From NCBI GenBank assembly GCA_013416485.1, contig JACCEO010000008.1, forward strand, positions 1-64,000: DNA of 64,000 nt, read 5' to 3'. The DNA is from Alcaligenaceae bacterium. GTDB lineage: Bacteria > Pseudomonadota > Gammaproteobacteria > Burkholderiales > Burkholderiaceae_B. The notes under the pieces were generated by a model that was not told where the DNA came from, did not search any database, and saw nothing but the letters and a program-made list of their open reading frames with translations. Shown here in pieces: positions 1-7,675 of the stretch. Made by a program: the position numbers and the translations under genes. How positions within the stretch are numbered: the stretch's first letter is position 1; the number at the start of each line of letters is the position of its first letter.

Positions 1-250
1 ACAGTGGCATTAAGTTCGTCACGCCTTGGCAGCGCCACGTCGGCCAAGACGTCGAGATTCTTAAGCAGCGTAACGCCGTTTATGAAGCCGCTAAACGGAC
101 CCAGCCACAGCGCTGGAAGGGGCGCAAAACCCGAAACTGGAACCCTATCAATGAAGTGAAGCTTAACCCGTGTAATGACCAGACCAAACAGGTTGAAAAC
201 CTAAGACTGGCCGCCTAGTAAACCGGACAACTCGTTTGACAAATACCGCA
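1..250 (+). mobile_element. 3' end of an IS3-family-like insertion sequence
   Basis: The first 250 bases carry the end of a transposase frame followed by about 30 non-coding bases ending in CA at about 249-250, as expected for the right end of an IS3-type element. The methyltransferase gene begins to be read (its stop codon) only 20 bases further on. The left part of the element lies outside the window, so the opposite inverted repeat and any target duplication cannot be checked. The exact right boundary is inferred. Confidence 0.6.
3..218 (+). CDS. IS3-family transposase OrfB, C-terminal fragment
   Basis: A frame open from the window edge encodes about 71 residues ending at TAG 216-218. It shows the hallmark tail of IS3-type integrases: a GIKFVTPWQRH-like stretch, a helix with EILKQRNAVYEAA, then RWKGRKTRNW and a final NP-containing segment (IxEVKLNP). 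This is the end of the rve/integrase-core protein. The DDE catalytic residues lie upstream, outside the window. The gene would catalyse cut-and-copy transposition of the element. It is partial only because of the window edge; nothing suggests a frameshift in the visible part. Confidence 0.7.
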   Translation, partial: SGIKFVTPWQRHVGQDVEILKQRNAVYEAAKRTQPQRWKGRKTRNWNPINEVKLNPCNDQTKQVENLRLAA

Positions 251-269
251 TGCAACATGGATCTTCGAC

Positions 270-1163
270 TCAGCGCCCTCGCAGTAATCGCTCGCGAGCC
301 AGCTCAGCATATTCTGGATTCAATTCAACACCAACACATTCTCTTCCAGAATCATTACAGACAACCCCGGTAGTGCCTGAACCAAAAAAAGGGTCTAGGA
401 CTCGACCATCCACACGTGAGCCTGCTGCTATACAAAGCTGAACAAGGGTTCTTGGATAGACAGCGAAATGGCTACCAGCGTAAGGCTCAGTATTAATGTT
501 CCACACAGTACGCCGATTTTTCGATTTTTGTTTTGGGCTCGATGCCGGCTCCATAATAGCTTGCCAGTCGTAGTAGTATTTTTCCGATTTGGAAAATAAG
601 AACACATACTCATGAGCGCGTGTTGGACGGTCTTTTACGCTTTCAGGCTGACAATTAGGCTTGTTCCAGATAATATCCGTACGCAGATACCACCCATCAG
701 CCTGAAGGGCAAATGCCAGCCTCCACGGAACTCCTATCAAATCCTTTGGCTTCAAGCCTTCGGGAGTCGGGGCGCGATAATCCATTGCCCTCCCCTTATT
801 CTTAGCATCAGCATCCCGCCAAGTTCTACCACCAGACGTATAACTATCGCCAATATTCAACCACAATGTTCCATCATCAGCTAAAGTACGCCGAACCTCA
901 CGGAACAAGCTCACTAAACCTGTTATGTAGTCATCGACCGTAGCTTCCGCTCCAATTTGTCCATCAATGCCGTAATCCCTCAAACCCCAGTAAGGAGGAG
1001 AGGTTACAACGCAATCAAAGTACCCCTCAGGCATCTCTTTCAAAACTCGACGAGCATCGCCCACAATAATCTCGCAACGGTTTGTCGCATTTTCAGCCAG
1101 TTGGGTAACTAACGCTCTATGATCGGTATCAAACAAGTCGAGGACTTGAGTGGTTTCACTCAT
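270..1163 (-). CDS. Beta-class site-specific DNA methyltransferase (probable N4-cytosine type)
   Basis: The 297-residue protein has the permuted beta-class order. Catalytic motif IV TSPPYW lies at about 54-59 and the SAM-binding motif DPFFGSGTT at about 257-265, close to the C-terminus. The S-P-P-Y form of motif IV is typical of N4-cytosine enzymes, although some N6-adenine enzymes share it. The protein would transfer methyl from SAM to DNA in the cytoplasm. The ATG at 1161-1163 has a GGAG element eight bases upstream. No restriction endonuclease is visible in the window; a partner could lie beyond the insertion sequence to the left. The gene and its leader are more AT-rich than the surroundings, which suggests transfer. 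Confidence 0.85.
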   Translation of the reverse strand: MSETTQVLDLFDTDHRALVTQLAENATNRCEIIVGDARRVLKEMPEGYFDCVVTSPPYWGLRDYGIDGQIGAEATVDDYITGLVSLFREVRRTLADDGTLWLNIGDSYTSGGRTWRDADAKNKGRAMDYRAPTPEGLKPKDLIGVPWRLAFALQADGWYLRTDIIWNKPNCQPESVKDRPTRAHEYVFLFSKSEKYYYDWQAIMEPASSPKQKSKNRRTVWNINTEPYAGSHFAVYPRTLVQLCIAAGSRVDGRVLDPFFGSGTTGVVCNDSGRECVGVELNPEYAELARERLLRGR

Positions 1164-1325
1164 GCTTGAGACTCCGAAGTGGCATGATACATAGTAAGTA
1201 TCGCATCCTTCAATAAATGCTACTTATAGTATTCATTTTTAATCTTTTTGTCAAGACTAAAAATAAACGAAACATTCATGAAAGCATTCAATAAAATGAT
1301 TTAACTAACATCAAGACTCATTGCT

Positions 1326-2549
1326 ATGACAAAACCCCCACTTCATTACCGTATCGCCCAACGACTCGGCCTAGTCGGGCATATCGGCTACTCTGGCCTT
1401 GTGAATGGTCCACTAGGCCAAAATACGCCCTCGCCTTTATATACGTTTATGTTGTGGTTGTTAAAACGTGGTGAACGACGCAAACTGCGCCAGGCAGATG
1501 ACTCATACAAAAACAAACTTGATGCTGCCATTAATAAAGTCGCCAATGAAATCTCTTCGCACTCTGCCCTCCCTTTACCTACCAATGGCACTTGGGTCGA
1601 CTCAAATATCGTGCTTGAACCTGGTGACTCAATAACCGCTTTCGCTGTCGGTAGGTTGTTTTTTTCTAAGTCCATGGAAATCAGCCTTGGAACACAAACC
1701 TGTATTTGGTACCGTATTGGCACTGGCAATATCAACCGTTTTTCGAATAATTTTGAGTTAATAAGCTCTGATCACAGCGGCCCACTTTATTTCTGTGTGG
1801 CTGAACCCGGCGCGTTCAAATCGCAAGCTGGAGACCCTAATGAAAACCGTCTTCCTTATAAGAAAACAGGGGATATCGAGTTACGGTTGATTCGTTGGAA
1901 ACAGGCTCCCAAACTTTCAATTAAAGCGGCAGCAGAAATCGAGCCCTCTGTTTTTGGGGACGTATATCAGTCATTAAGTACGTGCCAGGAACTACACCAT
2001 TGGCGCCATCTGTGGCGTACTGGAAAATCCGATATCTTCAGTGTCGATGAAAGCGATGGTTCCATTTCATGCAGGACGCATGGGGATATCGGCATCATTC
2101 AATACCCTGTTGACCTGCCCCTCGATAAAGATTTGTCGCTGTCGTGGTCTTGGTTGGTAACGGAATTACCATCAGACATATCAGAAACCATACGTCATAC
2201 TCATGATTATTTATCCATCGCCGTCGAGTTTGATGATGGGCTGGATCTAACCTACATGTGGAGTTCTACCCTAGAAAAGGACACGGTTTTTCAGTGTCCT
2301 TTACCGTGGTGGGATCAGCGCGAAACCCATTGGGTGCTACGCAACCCACAAGACGGAACAGGACGCTGGTTTGATGAACAGCGTAATCTACTGGAAGACT
2401 ATACGCAGGCCATAGGCCCGTCAGTGCCGGCCCGCGTGGTCAGTGTGTGGCTAATCGCCGGATCCAGGTGGCAGAATATACGTGGCAGTTGCCAGTATCG
2501 GGCAATTAAGTTGGCTAATGCTGAAGAAACGGTGGTTGTTCATCCATAA
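1326..2549 (+). CDS. Hypothetical protein with lectin-like and DUF3047-like regions
   Basis: This 407-residue soluble protein is not a confident member of a named family. Residues about 95-205 (beginning GTWVDSNIVLEPGDSITAFA) resemble the beta-sandwich of PA-IL-type galactose-binding lectins: a W-x-D opening, a PGD turn and a later aromatic FCVAEPGAF segment. Residues about 215-400 resemble DUF3047: an SLSWSW strand, a tryptophan-rich middle and a WFDEQRNLLEDY motif, close to the W..ERRNV.EDY signature of that family. No signal peptide is evident. Its end overlaps the convergent dioxygenase gene by 10 bases. The 162-bp AT-rich gap upstream separates it from the divergent methyltransferase. 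Function unknown; sugar binding is only a guess from the fold. Confidence 0.6.
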   Translation: MTKPPLHYRIAQRLGLVGHIGYSGLVNGPLGQNTPSPLYTFMLWLLKRGERRKLRQADDSYKNKLDAAINKVANEISSHSALPLPTNGTWVDSNIVLEPGDSITAFAVGRLFFSKSMEISLGTQTCIWYRIGTGNINRFSNNFELISSDHSGPLYFCVAEPGAFKSQAGDPNENRLPYKKTGDIELRLIRWKQAPKLSIKAAAEIEPSVFGDVYQSLSTCQELHHWRHLWRTGKSDIFSVDESDGSISCRTHGDIGIIQYPVDLPLDKDLSLSWSWLVTELPSDISETIRHTHDYLSIAVEFDDGLDLTYMWSSTLEKDTVFQCPLPWWDQRETHWVLRNPQDGTGRWFDEQRNLLEDYTQAIGPSVPARVVSVWLIAGSRWQNIRGSCQYRAIKLANAEETVVVHP

Positions 2550-3118
2550 AAAAATTCCCCCGTCTGCGGATCTACAATCCGCCTACCTGAAACCCTGTCT
2601 ATCGGCCGCCCATACAGGTGTAATTGCAGCGCCGTCTGGCTGCTATCTGTATGTATGCTGTGGAAGTCATTTTCCTGAAGTAGTAACGATTGCCCCGCAC
2701 ACAGGGTAACGTCGCGTACGAACTCTAACCTTGCAACAAGCAGATCATTGGGTGCTGCATCATCAACACAGCGGTAAATCCGATGACGCTCTGCCCCAGC
2801 TATCCCCACAATAACTGCCCAAGTACCATGATTATGTACGACGCTATTTACCTCTTCCCGAACCGCATTCACCAATAGCGCTGGTGCATGGTCACCATTG
2901 TCGCTAAGCGCATACGATGCCATTACCTCTTCAGCCCCCAAGGGCAAGGGGAAGTTTTCAAATGAAAATACCGCACCATGACGAGCAAGGAATGCAGTAA
3001 GGCATTGCAACACTTGGGTTAACACGTCATTTCCTGGCGTACCGCTGTCTGTCATCTCGGCGATATTAGCCAGCATCTTTTGCAGATCATCTTCAACACT
3101 ACGGTTTGTCATGGTCAC
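2540..3118 (-). CDS. Cysteine dioxygenase-family thiol dioxygenase
   Basis: The 192-residue cupin has the cysteine dioxygenase iron site: His95 and His97 in VHNHGTWAVI and the third ligand His167 in LQLHLYG, with His156 before it (SIHTDSS), as in the family pattern HT..SLHLY. Enzymes of this fold add O2 to a thiol (cysteine or 3-mercaptopropionate) to give a sulfinate. Which thiol is used cannot be read from sequence. The gene follows the exported rhodanese gene on the same strand, separated by an intrinsic terminator. This placement suggests a shared role in organic sulfur metabolism but probably independent transcription. The GGAG-type ribosome site lies just after the terminator hairpin. 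Confidence 0.85.
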   Translation of the reverse strand: MTMTNRSVEDDLQKMLANIAEMTDSGTPGNDVLTQVLQCLTAFLARHGAVFSFENFPLPLGAEEVMASYALSDNGDHAPALLVNAVREEVNSVVHNHGTWAVIVGIAGAERHRIYRCVDDAAPNDLLVARLEFVRDVTLCAGQSLLLQENDFHSIHTDSSQTALQLHLYGRPIDRVSGRRIVDPQTGEFFYG

Positions 3119-3131
3119 GGCTCCAACAAGA

Positions 3132-3151
3132 AAGGAGCCCTGAGGCTCCTT
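3132..3151 (-). terminator. Intrinsic terminator after the rhodanese gene
   Basis: A perfect 8-bp stem (AAGGAGCC/GGCTCCTT) with a 4-base loop lies 31 bases past the rhodanese stop. On the minus strand it is followed by TTTCTTGTT. It ends the exported-rhodanese transcript and sits directly in front of the dioxygenase gene. Confidence 0.75.
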
Positions 3152-3181
3152 CGTGGCATTCCTGATGTTAGGATTTGCTAT

Positions 3182-4903
3182 TTACAGCGTCTTTAGACTG
3201 ACACTAGGATAGCCCATCAGTTTCAGGATGGTGTAATTTACAGCAGCTTCACCGGTATCCTCTGATACAGTAATCAGTTCAGCAAAGCGCGGCACACCGG
3301 CTTTTTCTAAGGTCTTCCAAATGTCCTGTGCAGCTTTAGGGATACCGTTTTCATCGACCAGGCTGTGGTAAGGCACATGCACCAGGGTACTACCCAACGC
3401 CTTGGCATTGCTGGGCAAGCTATCGCCAGAAGCAATATACACACGCGGGAAGTCAGATGGGGTCGTGCTTTCTGAATCAAAAAGCACATGTTTACGGGCT
3501 TGGGCTTGATAATCAACCACAGGGATCACTAAATCATGACGCACTGTTGGTTTGCCAACAACGGTAGGTTCTTCCTTTAGTACAAACCCCAGATTCGCCC
3601 AAGTGTTTAAGTCATCCGTCAAGATCGACACTTTACGCTGCCCTTGTGCTTCTAAAGCAACAAAGGCAAGTGCTGCGTTCTTATCCAGTCCCTTGTCAGA
3701 AACAATAACAGCTTCATGCGCTGGGTTAACACCTGCTTGACCCAACAAGGTGGCCAGCTTGGTGGGTTGACCCAAATGGGTACCAAATGTTTGGGCAGGA
3801 ATATTCAATGCAAAGGGAATATGCCCTTCTAGGTAATCCTGTTCGCTACGCACATCGACAATGCTGGTATGTATGCTACCCAGCGTGCGTGTGCGCTGGC
3901 CGCCCCACCAGTTCAGCCATTGACTATCGCGCAATAAGTAAGGTGCGTCATAGGTCCAGAACGGCAATTGACGATCATCGCGCAGCCAGCCCAATTGTGA
4001 CTCTGGGAAATGCTTTACGTTGTCGTAACCCGCCATAAACTTGATCGCAAAGAACGGTACGCTACCCGCAATACCCCCACCGCAATGGGTGTAAATGGTT
4101 TGCTCATCACTGATATCCAGCAGACCCAATAGTTTGCGCAGTTCTTCCGGCGATTTAAAGGTCTTATCGTCGTTGTAGAAAGTACCGTAGGGCATCATTT
4201 TGGCATGGGGAATATGGCCATTACGGTCATAATTCAAGGCTTCGCCAAAATGCCAGTCTGGGCCCAGGCCTTCAACCAACGCGTTGCGCTTGGGGTCTCC
4301 CGATGCGGCAAGCACTTCCGATACACTGGCTTTTGCATCGGTTTTAACGGCGTCCACTTTAAACGTGCCTGGTTTAGGCTCTGGCGGAACATCTTGGGTT
4401 ACAGGCAAGCCTAGCGCTTTCCACTTTGATAATCCGCCATCCAGAATAAACAGTTTATCTGTGGGATAGCCGTGATAATAAAAAGAATAAAACAAGCGGG
4501 TGGCAAACATACTGGCGCCTTGATCATAGACCACGACAGTACGATCCGGGCTAACGCCCCAGCGCTGGAATAACGCTTCTATCTGTTCGGGCGGCAGTTC
4601 CTGAAACGGTACCTCGGCATTGGTATCTGTGAAGTAATCTACCCCGCCTCCGTAAGATAGGTTAACGCCCAGAGACGTATTTTCATCTGGACGGAACGAT
4701 ACGCTTTGAGCACCCGGAATGTGATCGGCTACGTACAACGTAGTGGGCGATGCATCCAATAACAAGACATCAGGATTGCCCAGGTTATCGCTTAACCACT
4801 GTGCGCTAACGACATTACCGGATTTCGCCAAGGCGACACCAGATACCGAAGCCACACTGACTGTGGCAATGGCTACAACCCAAGTTTTTAAATTTTTCAA
4901 CAT
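3182..4903 (-). CDS. Exported multi-domain rhodanese-like sulfurtransferase
   Basis: The 573-residue protein starts with a signal peptide (positively charged start, hydrophobic core, cleavage after ALA at about 26). It therefore acts in the periplasm or on the cell surface. Four rhodanese-like modules can be traced. The first (about 33-170) carries DQGAS in place of the active loop. The second (about 190-320) has the catalytic loop CGGGIAGS with Cys274. The third (about 345-445) has SDKGLDKNA without cysteine. The fourth (about 455-573) is degenerate. Only one persulfide-forming cysteine is thus present. Known rhodaneses move sulfane sulfur from thiosulfate or similar donors. It follows the small exported protein by 55 bases and ends at a clear terminator. 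Confidence 0.85.
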   Translation of the reverse strand: MLKNLKTWVVAIATVSVASVSGVALAKSGNVVSAQWLSDNLGNPDVLLLDASPTTLYVADHIPGAQSVSFRPDENTSLGVNLSYGGGVDYFTDTNAEVPFQELPPEQIEALFQRWGVSPDRTVVVYDQGASMFATRLFYSFYYHGYPTDKLFILDGGLSKWKALGLPVTQDVPPEPKPGTFKVDAVKTDAKASVSEVLAASGDPKRNALVEGLGPDWHFGEALNYDRNGHIPHAKMMPYGTFYNDDKTFKSPEELRKLLGLLDISDEQTIYTHCGGGIAGSVPFFAIKFMAGYDNVKHFPESQLGWLRDDRQLPFWTYDAPYLLRDSQWLNWWGGQRTRTLGSIHTSIVDVRSEQDYLEGHIPFALNIPAQTFGTHLGQPTKLATLLGQAGVNPAHEAVIVSDKGLDKNAALAFVALEAQGQRKVSILTDDLNTWANLGFVLKEEPTVVGKPTVRHDLVIPVVDYQAQARKHVLFDSESTTPSDFPRVYIASGDSLPSNAKALGSTLVHVPYHSLVDENGIPKAAQDIWKTLEKAGVPRFAELITVSEDTGEAAVNYTILKLMGYPSVSLKTL

Positions 4904-4958
4904 GACGGCTCTTTATAAATACTGAAGGAAAATTCTTAGCGTTAAAACAGGTTTTGGC

Positions 4959-5276
4959 CTAACAACCGAATCGTTGGTGTTTGCTTATTTCGCGTACGAC
5001 CACATCACTATTCACACTTGCTCGGGACGCTTTGGCTTTAGACATTTCCACAATAAAGGTGGATCCGTCGATACCCACCACATTGCTTTGCCAACCCAGT
5101 GCATGTACTTTTGTTCCCTCTGTTATCCACTTGGGCACTGCACCCTGGACTTGCAAAGCCACTTTGGTTCCATCCACCGAAACGATTTTCGCATCCAGCT
5201 TCTCTGCAGCAAATGCCGTTGTGCACGACATGGCAAGCGCCGAAATGACGGTAACTTTTTTAATTAAATGATTCAT
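4959..5276 (-). CDS. Small exported protein encoded ahead of the rhodanese
   Basis: The 105-residue protein has a signal peptide ending at AFAA (about 24). A compact beta-rich stretch follows with the pattern K-I-V-S-V-D-G-T-K-V, then a W-I-T-E-G-T-K-V segment and a lysine/alanine-rich SKAKASRA motif. It has no enzymatic signature and a single cysteine at the C-terminus. The repeated VDGxxV/x-G-T-K-V pattern suggests a small beta-barrel or scaffold in the periplasm. It is the first gene of a two-gene transcript with the rhodanese. It loosely resembles small proteins of selenite/tellurite-reduction (Ext) clusters, which also contain an exported rhodanese. That link is from memory and unproven. 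Confidence 0.7.
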   Translation of the reverse strand: MNHLIKKVTVISALAMSCTTAFAAEKLDAKIVSVDGTKVALQVQGAVPKWITEGTKVHALGWQSNVVGIDGSTFIVEMSKAKASRASVNSDVVVREISKHQRFGC

Positions 5277-5386
5277 TGATGTGCTTCCGATGTAACGACA
5301 AGCAGCAATTCTATATGAATAAATTTGATTAGAAATAATTACTTTATTACTTTTAGATATATTAAAAGGCGTAAGTTCAGGCAGCT

Positions 5387-5410
5387 ATGCCGCCTTGATT
5401 AAGGCGGCAT
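5387..5410. terminator. Strong hairpin after the stator genes
   Basis: A perfect 10-bp stem (ATGCCGCCTT/AAGGCGGCAT) with a 4-base loop lies nine bases past the MotB stop. There is no T-run on the minus strand, so it may act as a Rho-assisted end or as an mRNA-stabilising 3' hairpin rather than a classical terminator. Confidence 0.5.
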
Positions 5411-5418
5411 CTACTGAT

Positions 5419-6345
5419 CTATGGCTGTTCCAGAATAATTTCCACCCGCCGGTTGCTCATGCGACCTTGCTCGGTGTTGTTGCTAGCTAAAGCGCGGGTG
5501 TCGGCATAGCCTATGGCTCGCAAACGCGAATTTTTTACACCATTGGTTGCCAAATACCTAACTACCCTGCCAGCTCGAGCGCTGGAAAGTTCCCAGTTTG
5601 AAGGGTATTGCCCCCCTCGTATGGGCAAGGCATCGGTATGGCCTTCCACAGTAATGGTGTAGTCGCTGCTTTTCAACACTGGCAGTAGTTTGCGTAAAGC
5701 GGCTAAGCCTTCCAGGCTTAGGTCTGCTTTGGCCGAACCATACAAAATTTCACTATTAATGCGAAAGCTGATGGATTCTTTATTACGTATGATTTCAATA
5801 TCATCGCCCAGCTCAGGCAGGTCCATCAATGCCAACAGGCTGGTTTCCTCGGCTTCGGATTCAAGCGTGGACTTCGGTTCAGGTTCGACAGCGGGTGCTG
5901 CCATCAGAACCGCGACCGGCTCCGTGGCGGGTAAGCCCATAACATGCTGCAATACGGCATCAGGGTCCGATTCGGCTTGAAAATAGCTGGGTGGATCTAC
6001 CATGCTTTTATTTCGCCGCAGACCTAGATTTTTCAGATCCGGGGCATACGACGGCAGCTCCCATTCGGTATCGGGCAGCATGGCGATTAAAAAATCTGGA
6101 GGCGCTGGAATGGGTGTAATCACATCGGGTGCAGAGCCACCCGGCAATAGACCACTATGCGCTGGCAGCAAGCCAGACGTTATCGGTGCCGAAGGCAATT
6201 TGGCCGCCTGTCCCGATAAGGCCAGCATAACCACCAGTAGCACTAGCAACAGGGTGATTAGGTCTAGATAAGTCAACAACCAAGCTTCGGTTTCTTCGTC
6301 AGGGACCGGCTCGACATACCATTTATTCTGGCCAACCACGCTCAT
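5419..6345 (-). CDS. MotB/PomB-type stator protein with OmpA-like domain
   Basis: The 308-residue protein has one N-terminal membrane helix with the ion-binding aspartate Asp28 in TYLDLITLLL, as in MotB-type stator subunits. A long proline- and glutamate-rich linker follows (about 50-175). A C-terminal OmpA/MotB peptidoglycan-binding domain has EGHTDALPI and NRRVEI motifs. It would anchor the stator to the cell wall while MotA-like subunits conduct ions. Its start overlaps the upstream motA-like stop by four bases (ATGA), so translation is coupled. No other flagellar genes are in view. An ExbD-like role is possible, but the OmpA domain favours a motor-type stator. Confidence 0.85.
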   Translation of the reverse strand: MSVVGQNKWYVEPVPDEETEAWLLTYLDLITLLLVLLVVMLALSGQAAKLPSAPITSGLLPAHSGLLPGGSAPDVITPIPAPPDFLIAMLPDTEWELPSYAPDLKNLGLRRNKSMVDPPSYFQAESDPDAVLQHVMGLPATEPVAVLMAAPAVEPEPKSTLESEAEETSLLALMDLPELGDDIEIIRNKESISFRINSEILYGSAKADLSLEGLAALRKLLPVLKSSDYTITVEGHTDALPIRGGQYPSNWELSSARAGRVVRYLATNGVKNSRLRAIGYADTRALASNNTEQGRMSNRRVEIILEQP

Positions 6346-7214
6346 GACGATCGGGTCTGCAACTTGGTCTTAAGTTTCGACCAAAGCTGAAAACCCGTTG
6401 CCTTGTCCGGTTCGGTCAATTCTTGATAGGCCTGTCTGCCTTGATGGTCGTTGATTTCATCGTCGTGCTCTTCCATAAAGGAATTCAAGGTTGCACGCAT
6501 TAGCGAGGGGCTACGCTTCTGGCACATCATGGAAATGCCTTGCATGATCATGCTCATGACAATGACACGTTGCTCGGTACGGCGTTCCAGTTTGACGGCC
6601 ACTGGTTTAAGCAACAAATTGGCCAACAAAATGCCGTAAAAAGTCGTCATTAACGCCAACGCCATTTGCTGACCAATTGCAGCCATGTCGCCATCGCCCA
6701 ATAGAAAAAGCAAATTCACCAAGCCTACCAGTGTGCCCAACATACCAAACGCCGGAGCAAAACCAGCCATAGTCCGGAACAGCTGTGCTTCGGCACGTTC
6801 ACGCGCACGCAGACGGGATACACGCCATTGCATTAGATCAACAATTTCCTGTTCGGGTGCACGGTCAATAACCAATTGCACGCCCGTTTTAAGAAAGGGG
6901 TTAGAGACGTTTTCCAGCGCTTCTTCGACTTTGCGGATGTCTGACTTCATCCATAGTCGGGAAATGGAGATTAGATCGTCAATGTCTTGTTCAGTATGCA
7001 AACGTTCGTTACGTAACACGGTTCCTAGCAGACGAAAGACGCGCAGCACTTCACTAAGTGGGTAGCTAATGAAGGTTGCTGCCATAGTGCCTATGACCAC
7101 GATGCCCAAGCTGGGCAGGTCGACAAACGCAGCGGCGTCCTTTGCGGAAAAGAACAACACGACACCTAGCAAGAGCACGCTTGCAACGATACCAATTAGG
7201 GTAGACGGATTCAT
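6342..7214 (-). CDS. MotA/PomA-type stator ion channel
   Basis: The 290-residue protein has four predicted membrane helices: residues about 4-24, 34-52, 150-172 and 180-205. The MotA signature GFAPAFGMLGTLVGLVNLL precedes and enters the third helix. A large cytoplasmic loop with charged residues (for example RLRARERAEAQ) lies between helices 2 and 3. With the overlapping motB-like gene it forms an ion-driven stator. The length matches PomA/MotC forms (about 255-290). A TATAAT-like hexamer sits shortly before the ATG on the minus strand, so the transcript may have a very short leader. The pair stands alone, without fli/flg/che genes within this window. Confidence 0.85.
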   Translation of the reverse strand: MNPSTLIGIVASVLLLGVVLFFSAKDAAAFVDLPSLGIVVIGTMAATFISYPLSEVLRVFRLLGTVLRNERLHTEQDIDDLISISRLWMKSDIRKVEEALENVSNPFLKTGVQLVIDRAPEQEIVDLMQWRVSRLRARERAEAQLFRTMAGFAPAFGMLGTLVGLVNLLFLLGDGDMAAIGQQMALALMTTFYGILLANLLLKPVAVKLERRTEQRVIVMSMIMQGISMMCQKRSPSLMRATLNSFMEEHDDEINDHQGRQAYQELTEPDKATGFQLWSKLKTKLQTRSS

Positions 7215-7276
7215 ACCTTGGTATTATACGTGAGCATGCTGTAATGCCTCCCATGTTATTGCGCCTGGCAACGTCC

Positions 7277-7675
7277 ATGAAAAAATCAACCACCCTACTC
7301 GCCTGCCCTTGCGCAAGCCATGCTAACTATGAAGCCTGTTGCGGCCGCTGGCATCATGGTGCCCAACGCCTAATGGCCCCAGATGCAGAAACCCTGATGC
7401 GGTCACGCTACACGGCATTCGTTTTAGACGAGCTGGATTACCTATTAGACACATGGCATAGCAGCACACGTCCAACAGAACTACAAGGCAATGAGCCGGG
7501 TGTTAAATGGGTGGGTTTGCAAGTACGTCAGCATACTCAGCAAGACGACGGTCACGCTACGGTAGAGTTCATAGCACGTTCTCGCCATAACGGTAAGGCC
7601 ACTAGACTGCATGAAACCAGCCGATTCATCCGTGAAGATGGGCGCTGGTTTTACATTGACGGGGACTTTGCTTAA
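7277..7675 (+). CDS. YchJ-like SEC-C motif protein (UPF0225)
   Basis: The protein opens with a SEC-C zinc-binding motif (CPCASHANYEACCGRWH). It continues with the YchJ core (LMRSRYTAFVLDELDYLLDTWHSSTRP) and the family's closing HETSRF/WFYIDGDF segment. The function of YchJ is not established. I prefer the ATG at 7277 (MKKSTT, 132 residues) because homologues start just before the first CPC motif. An in-frame ATG at 7244 would add 11 residues. The stop overlaps the stop of the convergent EamA gene by two bases. Confidence 0.85.
   Translation: MKKSTTLLACPCASHANYEACCGRWHHGAQRLMAPDAETLMRSRYTAFVLDELDYLLDTWHSSTRPTELQGNEPGVKWVGLQVRQHTQQDDGHATVEFIARSRHNGKATRLHETSRFIREDGRWFYIDGDFA

Noticed and set aside
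1164-1325. Inverted repeats considered as a restriction-modification controller box
   Set aside because: The repeats do not match the GACT/AGTC controller pattern well and no controller gene is present.
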